Assembly: GCF_013303125.1 (NCBI RefSeq)
Contig: NZ_JABTTE010000009.1
Span: 1-64,000 of the forward strand
Source of the DNA: Calidifontibacillus erzurumensis
GTDB taxonomy: Bacteria; Bacillota; Bacilli; Bacillales; Bacillaceae_J
DNA length: 64,000 nucleotides
Reading direction: 5' to 3'
The notes under the pieces were generated by a model that searched no databases, had not been told where the DNA came from, and saw nothing but the letters and a program-made list of their open reading frames with translations. This document shows, in pieces, positions 34,902 through 44,360 of the stretch (within the stretch, counting starts at the first letter, position 1; the number at the start of each line of letters is the position of its first letter). A program made the position numbers and the translations under genes.

Positions 34902-35504
34902 TTCAGAAATGTCCGCTTGTCCATTTGTGAGTTCTGTCATCCACGCTGTAAAATTATCCTTCTCATCTTCAGCTACATATGTTTCAATTTCGACTTGATC
35001 AGAATAATGAATCGTTTTTAATAGAAATCTTTCATGGGCTCGTAATTCATTTTCAATTTTTCCAAGCCATGAGTACTCAACTTTCGTATGCATCACGCGC
35101 ATTAAACGTCGTTCAACGACACCAATGGCATTCAAGCCTTCTGAAACTGCTTTTCCATAAGCGCGAATCAGCCCTCCGGCTCCAAGTTTAATGCCGCCAA
35201 AATAACGGGTGACGACAACGACTGTATCTTTCAAGTTCCGCTTTTTCAGCACTTCAAGCATCGGCACACCTGCTGTTCCGCTTGGCTCTCCATCATCATT
35301 AGCTTTTTGAATTTGATCATGCTCGCCGATTAAATAAGCAGAACAGTTATGCGTCGCATTCCAATGTTTCTTTTTAATCTCTTGTATAAAAGCTTGAGCT
35401 TCCTCTTCAGTGGTCGCCCGCTTAATATGAGCAATAAATTTTGATTTTTCAATTATAATTTCATGCTCTCCGGTACCTTTTACTGTATAATATTGTCGTA
35501 ACAT
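34866..35504 (-). CDS. yvyE: YvyE, IMPACT/YigZ family protein
   Basis: A 212-aa protein of the YigZ/IMPACT (UPF0029) family. The hallmark block is DDGEPSGTAGVPMLEVLKK (about 70-88), followed by TVVVVTRYFGGIKLGAGGLIRAYGKAV (about 94-120). Family members are linked to translation quality or stress, but the bacterial role is not settled. The gene is divergent from degS, as in B. subtilis. ATG follows AGGGAGTG. The last ten codons coincide with a tandem repeat that extends downstream, so the C-terminal EYLEIDVQ may be recent sequence. Confidence 0.92.
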   Translation of the reverse strand: MLRQYYTVKGTGEHEIIIEKSKFIAHIKRATTEEEAQAFIQEIKKKHWNATHNCSAYLIGEHDQIQKANDDGEPSGTAGVPMLEVLKKRNLKDTVVVVTRYFGGIKLGAGGLIRAYGKAVSEGLNAIGVVERRLMRVMHTKVEYSWLGKIENELRAHERFLLKTIHYSDQVEIETYVAEDEKDNFTAWMTELTNGQADISEGETEYLEIDVQ

Positions 35505-35982
35505 GTCGAAACACTCCCTAATATAGGTCCATATGGCATCCTTATATTTGCGTCATATGGACGATATGATGCTTAGATTGCCCAAAAATTACATATTTTT
35601 TAACTGTAAAAAATGCGCCAGTTGCGCTATGTTAGATTTGGGGAACAAATAATATAGTAAGAAATAGAGAATAAATTGCCTATGATTTTGCATTTAAACT
35701 CTTATGCAGGGGATGTCCCCACCATATTCATTATAACTAGACGGTATTCATTTTTCATATATTTTAAAAGAGGTTAATTTGAATTTTAATAAGATATCAG
35801 CCATGAATGAAAATTCATTTTTCATATTTTTTAAAAAGGCCCCCAAAATATAAATGGGACTTTCGAAGTAATTATAATGAAGGAATAAATTGGATTGTGA
35901 AATTTCCATTATACGTATAATAAATATCAAAAGAATCAAACGTACATAAAATTGTACGAAGCTTTTCCCGGAGGCGACCATT
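35505..35982. other. Divergent yvyE-degS promoter region with a direct repeat
   Basis: A 24-bp direct repeat (ATTCATTTTTCATAT, then TTTTAAAA) occurs at 35746-35769 and 35813-35837, 67 bp apart. A consensus -10 TATAAT at 35916-35921 lies about 62 bp before the degS GTG, with a suboptimal -35 (TTGTGA at 35895, 15-bp spacing). No gene is visible. Confidence 0.5.
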
Positions 35983-37125
35983 GTGTCAGTAGAATTTGAT
36001 GAAAAAGTATTAGATCAAATTTTAGAAAAAATGATTAATACCGTTTCAAAAAGTAAACAAGAAGTTATTGAAATTAGTGAACAATCGAGACAAGAATACG
36101 AAAATTTAACTATTGAATTAATTCAAATAAGGGAAGATGTAAAAGCAACTATTGAGAAAAGCGATCGTCTGGAGCTTTATGAAAAATTGGCCCGGCGTCG
36201 TTTGGCAGAAGTGAGTAAAAATTTTACAAAGTATTCCGAGCAAGAAGTGCGTGAAGCTTATGAAAAAGCGCATCAATTGCAAATTGATCTGACCTTTACA
36301 CGTCAAAGGGAAAAAATGCTCATAGAGCGACGCAATGATTTAGAAATCCGTCTAAAGAAACTGGAAAAAACCGTTGAACGCGCCGATAATTTAGTTAGCC
36401 AGATTACAGTCATTTTGAACTATTTAATGGGCGACTTAATGAAAATGAATAAATGGCTGCTGGACGCAAAAGGTAAACAAGAATTTGGTCTGAAAATTAT
36501 CGAAGCCCAAGAAGAAGAAAGAAGGCGCTTATCGCGGGAGATTCATGATGGGCCAGCGCAAATGCTTGCCAATGTCATGATGCGCTCAGAACTAATAGAG
36601 CGAATTTCCCGTGAGCGGGGTATGGAAGAAGCTTTAAAAGAAATAAGAGATATGCGCATGATGGCGCGCTCGGCTTTGTATGAAGTTCGCAAAATTATTT
36701 ATGATCTGCGTCCAATGGCACTTGATGATTTAGGATTGATTCCGACCTTGAAGCGGTATTTAGCTGCCACAGAGGATTACAATAAAGTGCCAATAACGTT
36801 TGTGAGTATAGGTGAAGAAAAACGCTTACCTCAAAGATTGGAAATTGCTTTATTCCGGCTTGTACAAGAAGGCGTTCAAAATGCAGTGAAACATTCCCAG
36901 GCAACAGAAATTCAAGTGAAAGTTGAAATAACAAAAAACGCTGGCAAAATTATTATTAAAGATAATGGGATTGGCTTTGATCCATCTGAAAAAAAGGAAC
37001 ATTCATTTGGCCTTATCGGCATGAAGGAGCGCATAGAACTTTTAAAAGGGCAACTTCATATTAATTCGGCACCCGGCAAAGGAACTACAATTAGGATTAA
37101 CGTGCCAATCATGGAGGATGATTGA
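35983..37125 (+). CDS. degS: Two-component sensor kinase DegS
   Basis: A 380-aa cytoplasmic histidine kinase, partner of DegU, controlling exoenzymes, motility, competence and biofilm. The N-terminal sensor is a long coiled coil (about 1-150). The HisKA_3 phosphoacceptor is in RRLSREIHDGPAQML (His about 187). The ATPase has the N-box LVQEGVQNAVKHSQA, G1 DNGIGFD and SFGLIGMKERIELLKG, then GKGTTIRI. No membrane helix is present, as expected. The start is GTG behind CGGAGG. Order tagU-yvyE-degS matches B. subtilis; unusually, degU follows only after 760 bp. Confidence 0.95.
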   Translation: MSVEFDEKVLDQILEKMINTVSKSKQEVIEISEQSRQEYENLTIELIQIREDVKATIEKSDRLELYEKLARRRLAEVSKNFTKYSEQEVREAYEKAHQLQIDLTFTRQREKMLIERRNDLEIRLKKLEKTVERADNLVSQITVILNYLMGDLMKMNKWLLDAKGKQEFGLKIIEAQEEERRRLSREIHDGPAQMLANVMMRSELIERISRERGMEEALKEIRDMRMMARSALYEVRKIIYDLRPMALDDLGLIPTLKRYLAATEDYNKVPITFVSIGEEKRLPQRLEIALFRLVQEGVQNAVKHSQATEIQVKVEITKNAGKIIIKDNGIGFDPSEKKEHSFGLIGMKERIELLKGQLHINSAPGKGTTIRINVPIMEDD

Positions 37126-37885
37126 GGTTTGATGTAGACCCATTAGGATGAGATATACACATGTTGTGCTAACATTGGACAAGATGTTTGGATGAAGCAG
37201 ATTTTGTTACGATTTCTTTAGTCAAAGATGATATGTGGTTATTTTCAATGGGGTTCGCGTGATCCTCTTTTATAGTTGATAGAGTTCTTAGATGGGGGAA
37301 TCATTGGATAAAGGGTTTCATTCATTAATGTTGTTTTTATTCGAGTGACCAAATAGAGAGGCGGTATCTTAAATCGTTATTGTCTTCGTTATGCGCTTTC
37401 ATAGAGTGGCTGTGTCGTATGACATGCGACTCATGTCACTGGATCAATTGGAAATCTGTCCCAATAACGCAATTTGCCTCGCACGTTTGACTTCTACAGA
37501 ATGATATTGTTAAAAGAGGTGGCTATTTTGGCCGACGGAGAATATGCTGCACTGATATAGGCTGGTGATCTTTCAAATGTTCAAAAATCTTAAAAGCTTT
37601 TGTGTTCACATTTCTCCGCCATAGATGGATAGTGCATGAGAAGTGTGAACAATGTTTGATGTTTTCTAATGCTGCATCCTCATAGACTATGTTATTTTTC
37701 TTTTGGTAAAATATGGTAGTATAATGAGTATTAGCCAGTAATTTGAAAGACTTTATAGAATAGTAGGTTTTACAAGATTAATGAAGACATGGAATATATT
37801 CGAAATATTGTTAAGATAGAAAACTATTAATATATCAGACGTAATATGAAAAGCGGCTTACTAATGAACGGAGGAGGAACTCATA
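37126..37885. other. Unusually long degS-degU gap with a hairpin and a promoter
   Basis: No gene is seen in 760 bp. A near-perfect 14-bp inverted repeat at 37603-37651 (TGTTCACATTTCTC against GAGAAGTGTGAACA, loop about 21 nt) could be an operator or a processing/attenuation hairpin; no U-run follows. A consensus -10 TATAAT at 37720-37725, with no good -35, probably gives degU its own transcript, matching the separate degU promoter known in B. subtilis. Confidence 0.5.
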
Positions 37886-38590
37886 ATGGATGGGGTAATA
37901 AAAATAGTTATTATCGACGACCATCAATTGTTTCGCGAAGGTGTTAAACGAATTTTAGAATTTGAAAAAGGTTTCGAAGTAGTTGCAGAAGGAAGCAACG
38001 GGAATGAAGCCATTGCGCTTGTTGAACAATATAAGCCTGATGTAGTCGTGATGGATATTAATATGCCACAAATGAACGGTGTAGAAGCAACAGCAAAGCT
38101 CGTAGAAAGATTCCCGGATGTAAAAGTACTCATTTTATCGATTCATGATGATGAAAGCTATGTTACTCATGTCATGAAAACTGGTGCTAGAGGTTACTTA
38201 TTAAAAGAGATGGATGCAGATTCACTTATTGAAGCAGTTAAAGTTGTAGCAGAAGGCGGTTCATATTTGCATCATAAAGTCACACATAATCTCGTTAAAG
38301 AATTTCGCCGCTTAGCTGCGGGTGCAACCGAAGGAGGAAATAACTCATCAAATGGAACGTTGAAAAACGTTGAATACCAAAAGCCACTACACCTTTTAAC
38401 ACGCCGAGAATGTGAAGTTTTACAAATGCTCGCAGATGGCAAAAGTAACCGCAGTATTGGAGAAACTTTGTTTATTAGCGAAAAAACTGTTAAAAACCAT
38501 GTCAGCAATATCTTGCAAAAAATGAATGTAAACGACCGCACTCAAGCTGTTATTGTTGCAATTAAAAACGGTTGGGTGAAGGTGCGTTAA
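37886..38590 (+). CDS. degU: Response regulator DegU
   Basis: A 234-aa NarL/FixJ-type regulator. The receiver domain (about 5-120) has the acid pocket DD at 11-12, phosphoacceptor D57 in [13 protein letters not shown], and Lys in [11 protein letters not shown]. The LuxR-type helix-turn-helix (about 172-230) reads [19 protein letters not shown], then [23 protein letters not shown] lies before the ATG. It is preceded by its own promoter region and followed by a strong terminator, so it can be expressed apart from degS. DegU controls flagellar genes in bacilli, and the block downstream is flagellar. Confidence 0.96.
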   Translation: MDGVIKIVIIDDHQLFREGVKRILEFEKGFEVVAEGSNGNEAIALVEQYKPDVVVMDINMPQMNGVEATAKLVERFPDVKVLILSIHDDESYVTHVMKTGARGYLLKEMDADSLIEAVKVVAEGGSYLHHKVTHNLVKEFRRLAAGATEGGNNSSNGTLKNVEYQKPLHLLTRRECEVLQMLADGKSNRSIGETLFISEKTVKNHVSNILQKMNVNDRTQAVIVAIKNGWVKVR

Positions 38591-38760
38591 TTTCGGTTTA
38601 CAGTGCAGGAACGAACTTGAGCTCACCGTACTAGTTATCAGAAATAATACAACTGTTTGTAGGGTTAAACGTGGTAGCGCTAAGACTTTTTGAATGTTAA
38701 GGCGCATACAAAAAATTTTTTTCGTCTGTGATGCTTTAAAAAATAATAGAAGAAACAATA

Positions 38761-38806
38761 AAGCTCTTTACCGGTAGGCATCTAACTGGTAAAGGGCTTA
38801 TTTTTG
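38761..38806 (+). terminator. Intrinsic terminator of degU
   Basis: A 12-bp stem AAGCTCTTTACC / GGTAAAGGGCTT with a 15-nt loop, followed by ATTTTTG. The gap 38591-39152 otherwise holds only the sigma-D promoter described next. Confidence 0.85.
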
Positions 38807-39094
38807 TGAAAATGTGAACTTTCTAAGTAAAAGAAAAATTCAGTCAATTTGGTAGAAAACATAGGGTGAAAAAATTTTATCTTTTGCTAGGGAAGGGCGG
38901 CCAGTCTCCATGCTATAAAGATTTGTTCTAGAATCGCCGCCAGGTTTTGCATCTACAAGTACAAGTCTACCTATAGGAGCCTAATGACCTAGATTAGTTA
39001 GTAAATATTGATAAAAATACTGTAATAAACGACAGCCAATAGTTACATTTCAAATAAAGGGCTTAAACTCCTCAATATGGGAATAAATGTCCAT

Positions 39095-39120
39095 TAAAAC
39101 AGCTTCATTTCAGCCGATAT
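39095..39120 (+). promoter_or_regulatory. Perfect sigma-D promoter for the FliK-like gene
   Basis: TAAA (39095-39098), 14-bp spacer, GCCGATAT (39113-39120) matches the flagellar sigma-D consensus TAAA-N14-16-GCCGATAT at every position. It is 33 bp upstream of the ATG and shows that the FliK-like/FlhB-like pair belongs to the motility regulon. Confidence 0.9.
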
Positions 39121-39152
39121 AAAGAGTACAAGTAATTGTTCGGGAGTGGAAA

Positions 39153-41642
39153 ATGATGCAGATTTACAATCAGTATTCACCAAATCAACTGCAGCAGTCC
39201 GATCGTCCGCTTGAATTAAAACAAGGGGAGGTTTATTACGCCTCCATTAAAGAGCGCTTTTCCGATAACGAAGCAATCGTCCAAATTCGCGGCAAGGAAA
39301 TTAAAGCAGTTTTTGAAGGACAAGTACCTGCAGAAGACCGGGGAGTTGTACAGGTAAGTGGCCAAAAGGGCGATGCTGTTTTATTGAAGTCAGTCTCGCT
39401 TGAATCGATAAAACAAAATTCAGCTCCTTCACAGCCGCAAGTGCAGTCATCCAGCAATGCCCAAATCTTTCAAAGTGTCGGGATTACATCAAAAGACATC
39501 CCCGAACTAAAACAAAGCGTGCAAATGTTATTAGATAAAAACATGCCAGTTACAAAAGAGACTGTTCAAGTTTTGCGGCAATTTTTTGAAAAAGCATCGG
39601 GAAGTCCTGCGGAAATGCTAAATACAGTGAAAGCACTCGCCAACAAACGTTTAGAAGTAACAAATGCCCATTTGCAATCAATCCATGAAGCACTGCATGG
39701 CAAACCTTTGCATGAAGTGTTAACAGCTTTAGCAAGAGAAATCGAACCAAGTTTTGAATTAAGAGAAACGTCGAAAATCGTTCAAACTGTCGTGCCGAAA
39801 AACTCATACCCAACAGATACAAGAAGGCAAATTTTACTGGAACAGCAAGGGATATCTTGGAATAAGCAGCCGCAAGAAGCACAGAGGCAAATTCCCCTCC
39901 AAAATCAAGGGGCCACTTCGATGAACGAAAAACAGCCAATCGATATGCTCAATGCAATACAAAAAGCAGCTGAACTAGAAAATTTACGCCAATCCGAAAT
40001 AATGAACACAATCAATAAATGGATTCAGCAAACAGACGCAAATCAACAGATGAGTGACAGTGAAAATTGGATCAAACTCATTGCGAATCTCATTAATGAA
40101 GAGACGACAGCAAATGATTCAAATAAACAGCCAAGCACTTTGATAAAAGAAGCTTTAAAAATGATCCAAAAAGAAGCAAACCTTACACATGCACTAGATC
40201 AACTACTAAACAGCTTCTCAAAAAATGCAAATTTGGACGTAAATATAATTCGCAAAGTGGAACAAGCAGCAGGAGAAGCTGCCAAATTATTGGACAAAGG
40301 TCGTGAACTTGGCGCAAGACAGCACTTGACAAATATTTTAACTGAAATAGAACAAGAACTGGCTAAACAAATGCAAAATCAAAATCCGAACGTGCAGCAA
40401 AAAACTGATCAACAAAAAGAAATCCATGAAGGGTTTCTAAAACATTTTGAACAAAACGAACAATTTCAAACATTGCCGATTCAAACGAAAAATATTCTCG
40501 TTACAAAAGTAACTGCGAAACTCGCTCAAGCTACCCACGATTTTCGGGAATTGAAGCGAGAGATTACGAGAAATTTAGATTCCGTCGAACGGTTCATAAA
40601 CATCCTGAAGAAAAATGCTTATCCGCAAGCGAAGCAAATGCTAGAAGCAACAATAAATAAGCTGGACAATGCGATCTTAAAAAGCGATGTCATGCTTTAT
40701 ACCGATATGAAAACAGAGAAACAGCTATTGCATGCGAGCACACAGCTAGCAGATGCTAAAAAACTGTTAGCAAAAGGCAATCATGCAGAAGCTGCCCAAA
40801 TCGTCCAACAAGTAAAAACATTGCTTGAAAAAATAAATTTCAAACCGTCCGAACAAAAAGTCTTTCATTATGTTGCAAAAGAAAGCATGAACATGGAACA
40901 AGGACGTGCGCAACAACAGTTGCTGCAAACGTTTGAAGAAGCATCCCGTTCTTTCTCAAGACAGGAGCCGTCAGCACGTCAAATGTATGAAATCATCCGT
41001 TCTTTAGGCCTTAACCATGACAGTGAATTGGCCCGGTCGCTCGTGTCCGAAAAAGGTGGAGATCCAGCTTTTCAACAAAAACAAGAAGAACTCCAACAAA
41101 ATTTAAAAGCAGTCTTATTGAAACTAGCACAAACCGGCGGGGAGGAAACGACGCAAAAAGTTGCCCAACTAACTGAACAAGCCCTTACGAATTTAACCGG
41201 ACAGCAGCTATTAAGTAAAGCAGACGGTGGGCAAACGCTCCAATCATTGTTTTTTAGCTTGCCGCTATTAATCGGAGAACGCCCAGAAAATCTACAAGTG
41301 TTCGTGAATTCGAAAAATAAAGGACACCAAGTCGACTGGGAAAACTGCAGCCTTTACTTTTTAATCGAAACAAAAAAACTAGGAGATGTTGGCATAATGC
41401 TGACATCCATCGATCGGAACCTTTCGATTACGATAAAAAATGATAAACCGGGCTTTAAAGAAAAAATGGAGCCGCTCGCAAGCATGACAAAGGAAAAGCT
41501 GCAAGAGCTCGGCTATCAAGTGAACAGCATTCAATTTGCAAAAATGACGACAGCAGTCCAATCAACAGATGAAAAGCAACACCAAGGACAAACCCAAAAC
41601 AAACCTGTTTTTGGAGAGAAAGGAATGGACTTTAAAATATGA
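39153..41642 (+). CDS. ylqG: FliK-like protein (Flg_hook C-terminal domain), YlqG-type
   Basis: An 829-aa, Gln- and Lys-rich protein with no signal peptide. The long middle (about 100-720) is helical and low in complexity. The C-terminus (about 725-805: LQVFVNSKNKGHQVDWENCS, then SLYFLIETKKLGDVGIMLTS) resembles the substrate-switch domain of FliK. It is followed, with a 4-bp overlap, by an FlhB C-domain homologue, the same pairing as ylqG-ylqH of B. subtilis. FliK normally measures the hook and flips FlhB specificity, so this pair looks like an accessory set. A perfect sigma-D promoter and downstream fliS-flagellin genes link it to flagella. An in-frame ATG one codon later is equally possible. 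Confidence 0.8.
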   Translation: MMQIYNQYSPNQLQQSDRPLELKQGEVYYASIKERFSDNEAIVQIRGKEIKAVFEGQVPAEDRGVVQVSGQKGDAVLLKSVSLESIKQNSAPSQPQVQSSSNAQIFQSVGITSKDIPELKQSVQMLLDKNMPVTKETVQVLRQFFEKASGSPAEMLNTVKALANKRLEVTNAHLQSIHEALHGKPLHEVLTALAREIEPSFELRETSKIVQTVVPKNSYPTDTRRQILLEQQGISWNKQPQEAQRQIPLQNQGATSMNEKQPIDMLNAIQKAAELENLRQSEIMNTINKWIQQTDANQQMSDSENWIKLIANLINEETTANDSNKQPSTLIKEALKMIQKEANLTHALDQLLNSFSKNANLDVNIIRKVEQAAGEAAKLLDKGRELGARQHLTNILTEIEQELAKQMQNQNPNVQQKTDQQKEIHEGFLKHFEQNEQFQTLPIQTKNILVTKVTAKLAQATHDFRELKREITRNLDSVERFINILKKNAYPQAKQMLEATINKLDNAILKSDVMLYTDMKTEKQLLHASTQLADAKKLLAKGNHAEAAQIVQQVKTLLEKINFKPSEQKVFHYVAKESMNMEQGRAQQQLLQTFEEASRSFSRQEPSARQMYEIIRSLGLNHDSELARSLVSEKGGDPAFQQKQEELQQNLKAVLLKLAQTGGEETTQKVAQLTEQALTNLTGQQLLSKADGGQTLQSLFFSLPLLIGERPENLQVFVNSKNKGHQVDWENCSLYFLIETKKLGDVGIMLTSIDRNLSITIKNDKPGFKEKMEPLASMTKEKLQELGYQVNSIQFAKMTTAVQSTDEKQHQGQTQNKPVFGEKGMDFKI

Positions 41643-41938
41643 TCATCTCAAAGTTTTACAACCAAAAAAGGCGCAAAGAAATCAATGGTCCGTCTGCAGC
41701 AGTTATTAAATACGATGAAGAATCCGGTAAAGCTCCGGTTGTCGTTGCCCACGGAAAAGGGGAAGTCGCTCGGCAAATTATTGAAATCGCAAAGAAAAAC
41801 AATATTCACATGCAAGAGGATGCGATGCTTGTTGAAAATCTATTAGATATGGATCTAGGAGAAAGCATTCCACCGCAGCTTTATGCTGTGATGGCAGAAA
41901 TATTACTGCTTATTGAAGAAATGGAAAAAAACTATTAA
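41639..41938 (+). CDS. ylqH: FlhB C-terminal domain-like protein, YlqH-type
   Basis: A 99-aa stand-alone version of the FlhB/YscU cytoplasmic domain, without membrane helices. The family pattern is AAVIKYDEESGKAPVVVAHG, then ARQIIEIAKKNNIHMQEDA and IPPQLYAVMAEILLLI. The autocleavage motif NPTH of true FlhB is replaced by NGPS (about residues 16-19), so self-cleavage is not expected. It overlaps the FliK-like gene by 4 bp (ATGA) and is probably translated with it. A role as decoy or accessory partner of the export switch is inference. Confidence 0.88.
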   Translation: MIISKFYNQKRRKEINGPSAAVIKYDEESGKAPVVVAHGKGEVARQIIEIAKKNNIHMQEDAMLVENLLDMDLGESIPPQLYAVMAEILLLIEEMEKNY

Positions 41939-41945
41939 TCTTCTA

Positions 41946-41972
41946 TAAAAATTGACAAACTTGAACCGATAA
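41946..41972 (+). promoter_or_regulatory. Sigma-D promoter for fliS and the second flagellin
   Basis: TAAA (41946-41949), 15-bp spacer, ACCGATAA (41965-41972), six of eight matches to the sigma-D -10 and a correct spacer. It ends 35 bp before the fliS GTG. Confidence 0.75.
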
Positions 41973-42007
41973 TAAGAACAGAGACAAAAATGGGAGGTGC
42001 CCCAAAC

Positions 42008-42436
42008 GTGGCTGGTCTATTAACAGAAGAAGCTCTTTTCAAAAAGTCACCTCAAGAAATTACAGCCCTTTTATATGAAGCGTGTATTACTAATTTAGAA
42101 GAAGCTATTGAAGATATAAAAAATAAAGATTTTGTCATCGCAAACAAAAAACTGCAAAAAGCAAATGATATTTTATACCGTTTAGGGGCGGGGTTAAACT
42201 ATGAAGCTGGCATCATTGCCGACCAACTCGACGCTCTCTATAACTACATGGCTGACAAAATCATCGAAGCGAACTATAAAAAAGATATTAAACTCATTGA
42301 GGATGTTTTAAAAGTGATGGAGCCAATCTCCCAAGCTTGGAATGATGCGTTAAAGAAAAAATCTGTTCCATCTACTTCGGGTGTAAGAAATAAAGCAATG
42401 GCTTATGAAAAAAGTGTACTAATTGATGATAAATAA
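42008..42436 (+). CDS. fliS: Flagellin chaperone FliS
   Basis: A 142-aa helical-bundle chaperone that keeps flagellin unfolded and delivers it to the export gate. The start is GTG 42008, eight bases after GGGAGGTG. Characteristic are SPQEITALLYEACITNLEEAIEDI (helix 1), IANKKLQKANDILYRLGAGL and LDALYNYMADKIIEAN. The gene lies 62 bp upstream of the 475-aa flagellin in one unit under a sigma-D promoter, so it probably serves that flagellin. Another fliS for hag would be expected beyond this window. Confidence 0.85.
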   Translation: MAGLLTEEALFKKSPQEITALLYEACITNLEEAIEDIKNKDFVIANKKLQKANDILYRLGAGLNYEAGIIADQLDALYNYMADKIIEANYKKDIKLIEDVLKVMEPISQAWNDALKKKSVPSTSGVRNKAMAYEKSVLIDDK

Positions 42437-42498
42437 AAACAATCGGCTCTACTGGTTCAGCAATACATTTAATTGGGGCAAAAAAGGAGGAACATTTC

Positions 42499-43926
42499 GT
42501 GAGAATTAATCATAATATCCAAGCACTAAATGCATATCGCAACCTATATACAAATCAAATGTCGATATCCAAAAACTTAGAAAAACTTTCATCCGGTATG
42601 CGCATCAACCGAGCTGCTGACGATGCTGCAGGTCTTGCAATCTCAGAAAAAATGCGCTCTCAAATCCGCGGCTTGAAACAAGCGGAAAGAAACTCCATGG
42701 ACGGCATTTCGCTCATGCAAACAGCAGAAGGAGCTATGACCGAAGTCCATTCGATGCTCCAACGGATGAGAGAACTAGCTGTTCAAGCTGCGAATGATAC
42801 AAATACAAAAGAAGACCGGGAAGCAATACAAAAAGAAATTGATCAACTAAAGCTAGAAATAGATAGTATTGCAGCTAAAACTGAATTTAACACCCGAAAA
42901 TTACTAGATGGTTCCAGTGCGGTTGATACGCAATTTTCAAATGCAAATCCAACAAATTTATTAACTGTACCGACTGTAGTTGACCCAGCTATGGAAAGCG
43001 GAGACTATCAGGTGACAGTTGAAATGGGAACAATTAGTGCAGTTAAAAAATTAACACAACCAGGGGCTGGGGTAAAAAGTACAGATGTTATTGCAAGTGA
43101 TTTAACTGAATTGCAGGATCAAGAACTAAAATTAGGCGAATATTCCATTGTTGTGACAGACATTGTTGTGGATGATAGTACTATTCCTGCTACGAAGAGC
43201 GCGACTATTGAAGTATTTGATCCAGATGGCTTTTCATTAGGGAAAAAAGCAAGTCAAATTGCTCAAGCCTCATCAAATGTTATTCAAATTGGAACTGCGC
43301 CTAAAATGATTGAAATAGACACAAGTCAAATTTCATTAGCAGGGACTGCAAAAATAAAAATTGAATATGAGGCAGAGTTTTCTGTTAAAAGACATGATGG
43401 TACAACATATCAAGATATTACCTTTAAAAAGAAAATTACAACAGAAAATGGAGTTATTAAGCACGGAGGCTTGGAACTTTTATTTGGAACGAATATGACC
43501 GCTGGAGATTCTCAATTTACTTTAACGAACAAGGCGCTATCCTTCCAAATTGGTGCCAACACAAACCAAAATGTCATGATTGACGTACCACAGCTTAGCA
43601 CAGTCAAACTTGGTATTGATGAAATTAATGTATTGGACCATGAATCAGCTAATGACGCTATTTTTAAATTGGAAAAAGCTATTACGCAAATTTCAGCAGT
43701 TCGATCTAAACTCGGTGCTACGCAAAATCGCTTAGAACACACGATTAACAACTTACAAGTCACTCATGAAAACTTATCATCAGCAGAATCACGCATCCGC
43801 GATGCTGATATGGCACTAGAAATGACTGAGTTTACAAAGAACAATATTTTAAACCAGTCCGCCCAAGCGATGCTTGCTCAAGCAAATCAATTGCCGCAAG
43901 GAGTCTTGCAATTATTGCAAAGTTAA
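42499..43926 (+). CDS. Second flagellin, long form
   Basis: A 475-aa flagellin. The conserved N-terminus (about 1-140: MRINHNIQALNAYRNLY, LSSGMRINRAADDAAGLAIS, RMRELAVQAANDT) and C-terminus (about 385-475: RLEHTINNLQVTHENLSSAE, ending LAQANQLPQGVLQLLQS) bracket a roughly 230-residue surface domain rich in Thr, Ser, Lys and Asp (about 145-375). This makes it about 200 residues longer than the other flagellin here. Start is GTG behind AAAGGAGG. No signal peptide, as expected for export by the flagellar system. Unlike hag, its leader lacks a CsrA-type hairpin. It may form a special filament segment or an alternative filament. Confidence 0.93.
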   Translation: MRINHNIQALNAYRNLYTNQMSISKNLEKLSSGMRINRAADDAAGLAISEKMRSQIRGLKQAERNSMDGISLMQTAEGAMTEVHSMLQRMRELAVQAANDTNTKEDREAIQKEIDQLKLEIDSIAAKTEFNTRKLLDGSSAVDTQFSNANPTNLLTVPTVVDPAMESGDYQVTVEMGTISAVKKLTQPGAGVKSTDVIASDLTELQDQELKLGEYSIVVTDIVVDDSTIPATKSATIEVFDPDGFSLGKKASQIAQASSNVIQIGTAPKMIEIDTSQISLAGTAKIKIEYEAEFSVKRHDGTTYQDITFKKKITTENGVIKHGGLELLFGTNMTAGDSQFTLTNKALSFQIGANTNQNVMIDVPQLSTVKLGIDEINVLDHESANDAIFKLEKAITQISAVRSKLGATQNRLEHTINNLQVTHENLSSAESRIRDADMALEMTEFTKNNILNQSAQAMLAQANQLPQGVLQLLQS

Positions 43927-43945
43927 TAAATTTTATTCTTATATG

Positions 43946-43986
43946 GAGGCCTGTTTGATCTCACATCAGACGAGCCTCTTTTTTTA
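43946..43986 (+). terminator. Intrinsic terminator of the second flagellin
   Basis: GAGGC (43946-43950) pairs with GCCTC (43974-43978), extended inward by imperfect pairs, followed by TTTTTTTAAAA. It starts 20 bp after the stop. Confidence 0.8.
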
Positions 43987-44108
43987 AAAGATTGTTCAGA
44001 TAGCCTCATTTTCGAACCTGGCAACGCCCTTCCATCGGCTAACTAACTTCTGAATTTATAAAGCTTTCCACTTTTCTGACAGGCTCTCTTTTTCAAAAAT
44101 GCTTATGT

Positions 44109-44114
44109 TATAAT
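44109..44114 (+). promoter_or_regulatory. Candidate -10 element upstream of yaaR
   Basis: A perfect TATAAT without a convincing -35, 247 bp before the yaaR start. The gap 43987-44360 has no gene or sigma-D match. Confidence 0.3.
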
Positions 44115-44360
44115 AGAATGGATATCCAATAAATGTTTCCAAGCTAGGAAGAAAAGTTTCTCGAGTGGAGGAGCAGTCAACCTATCATTCGAATCAAATC
44201 AAAAGAACCAACCTTGCATCTTACCAATCTATCGGTAGTTTATTGCAATCATTTGTTTGAAACAATTTTGTACAAAATAGAAGTTATCACCTTGTTCGAG
44301 CAAAATTTTTGTTGTAAATATACGATTTACTTATGTGAAATTTCAAACGAAGGCGTGGTC

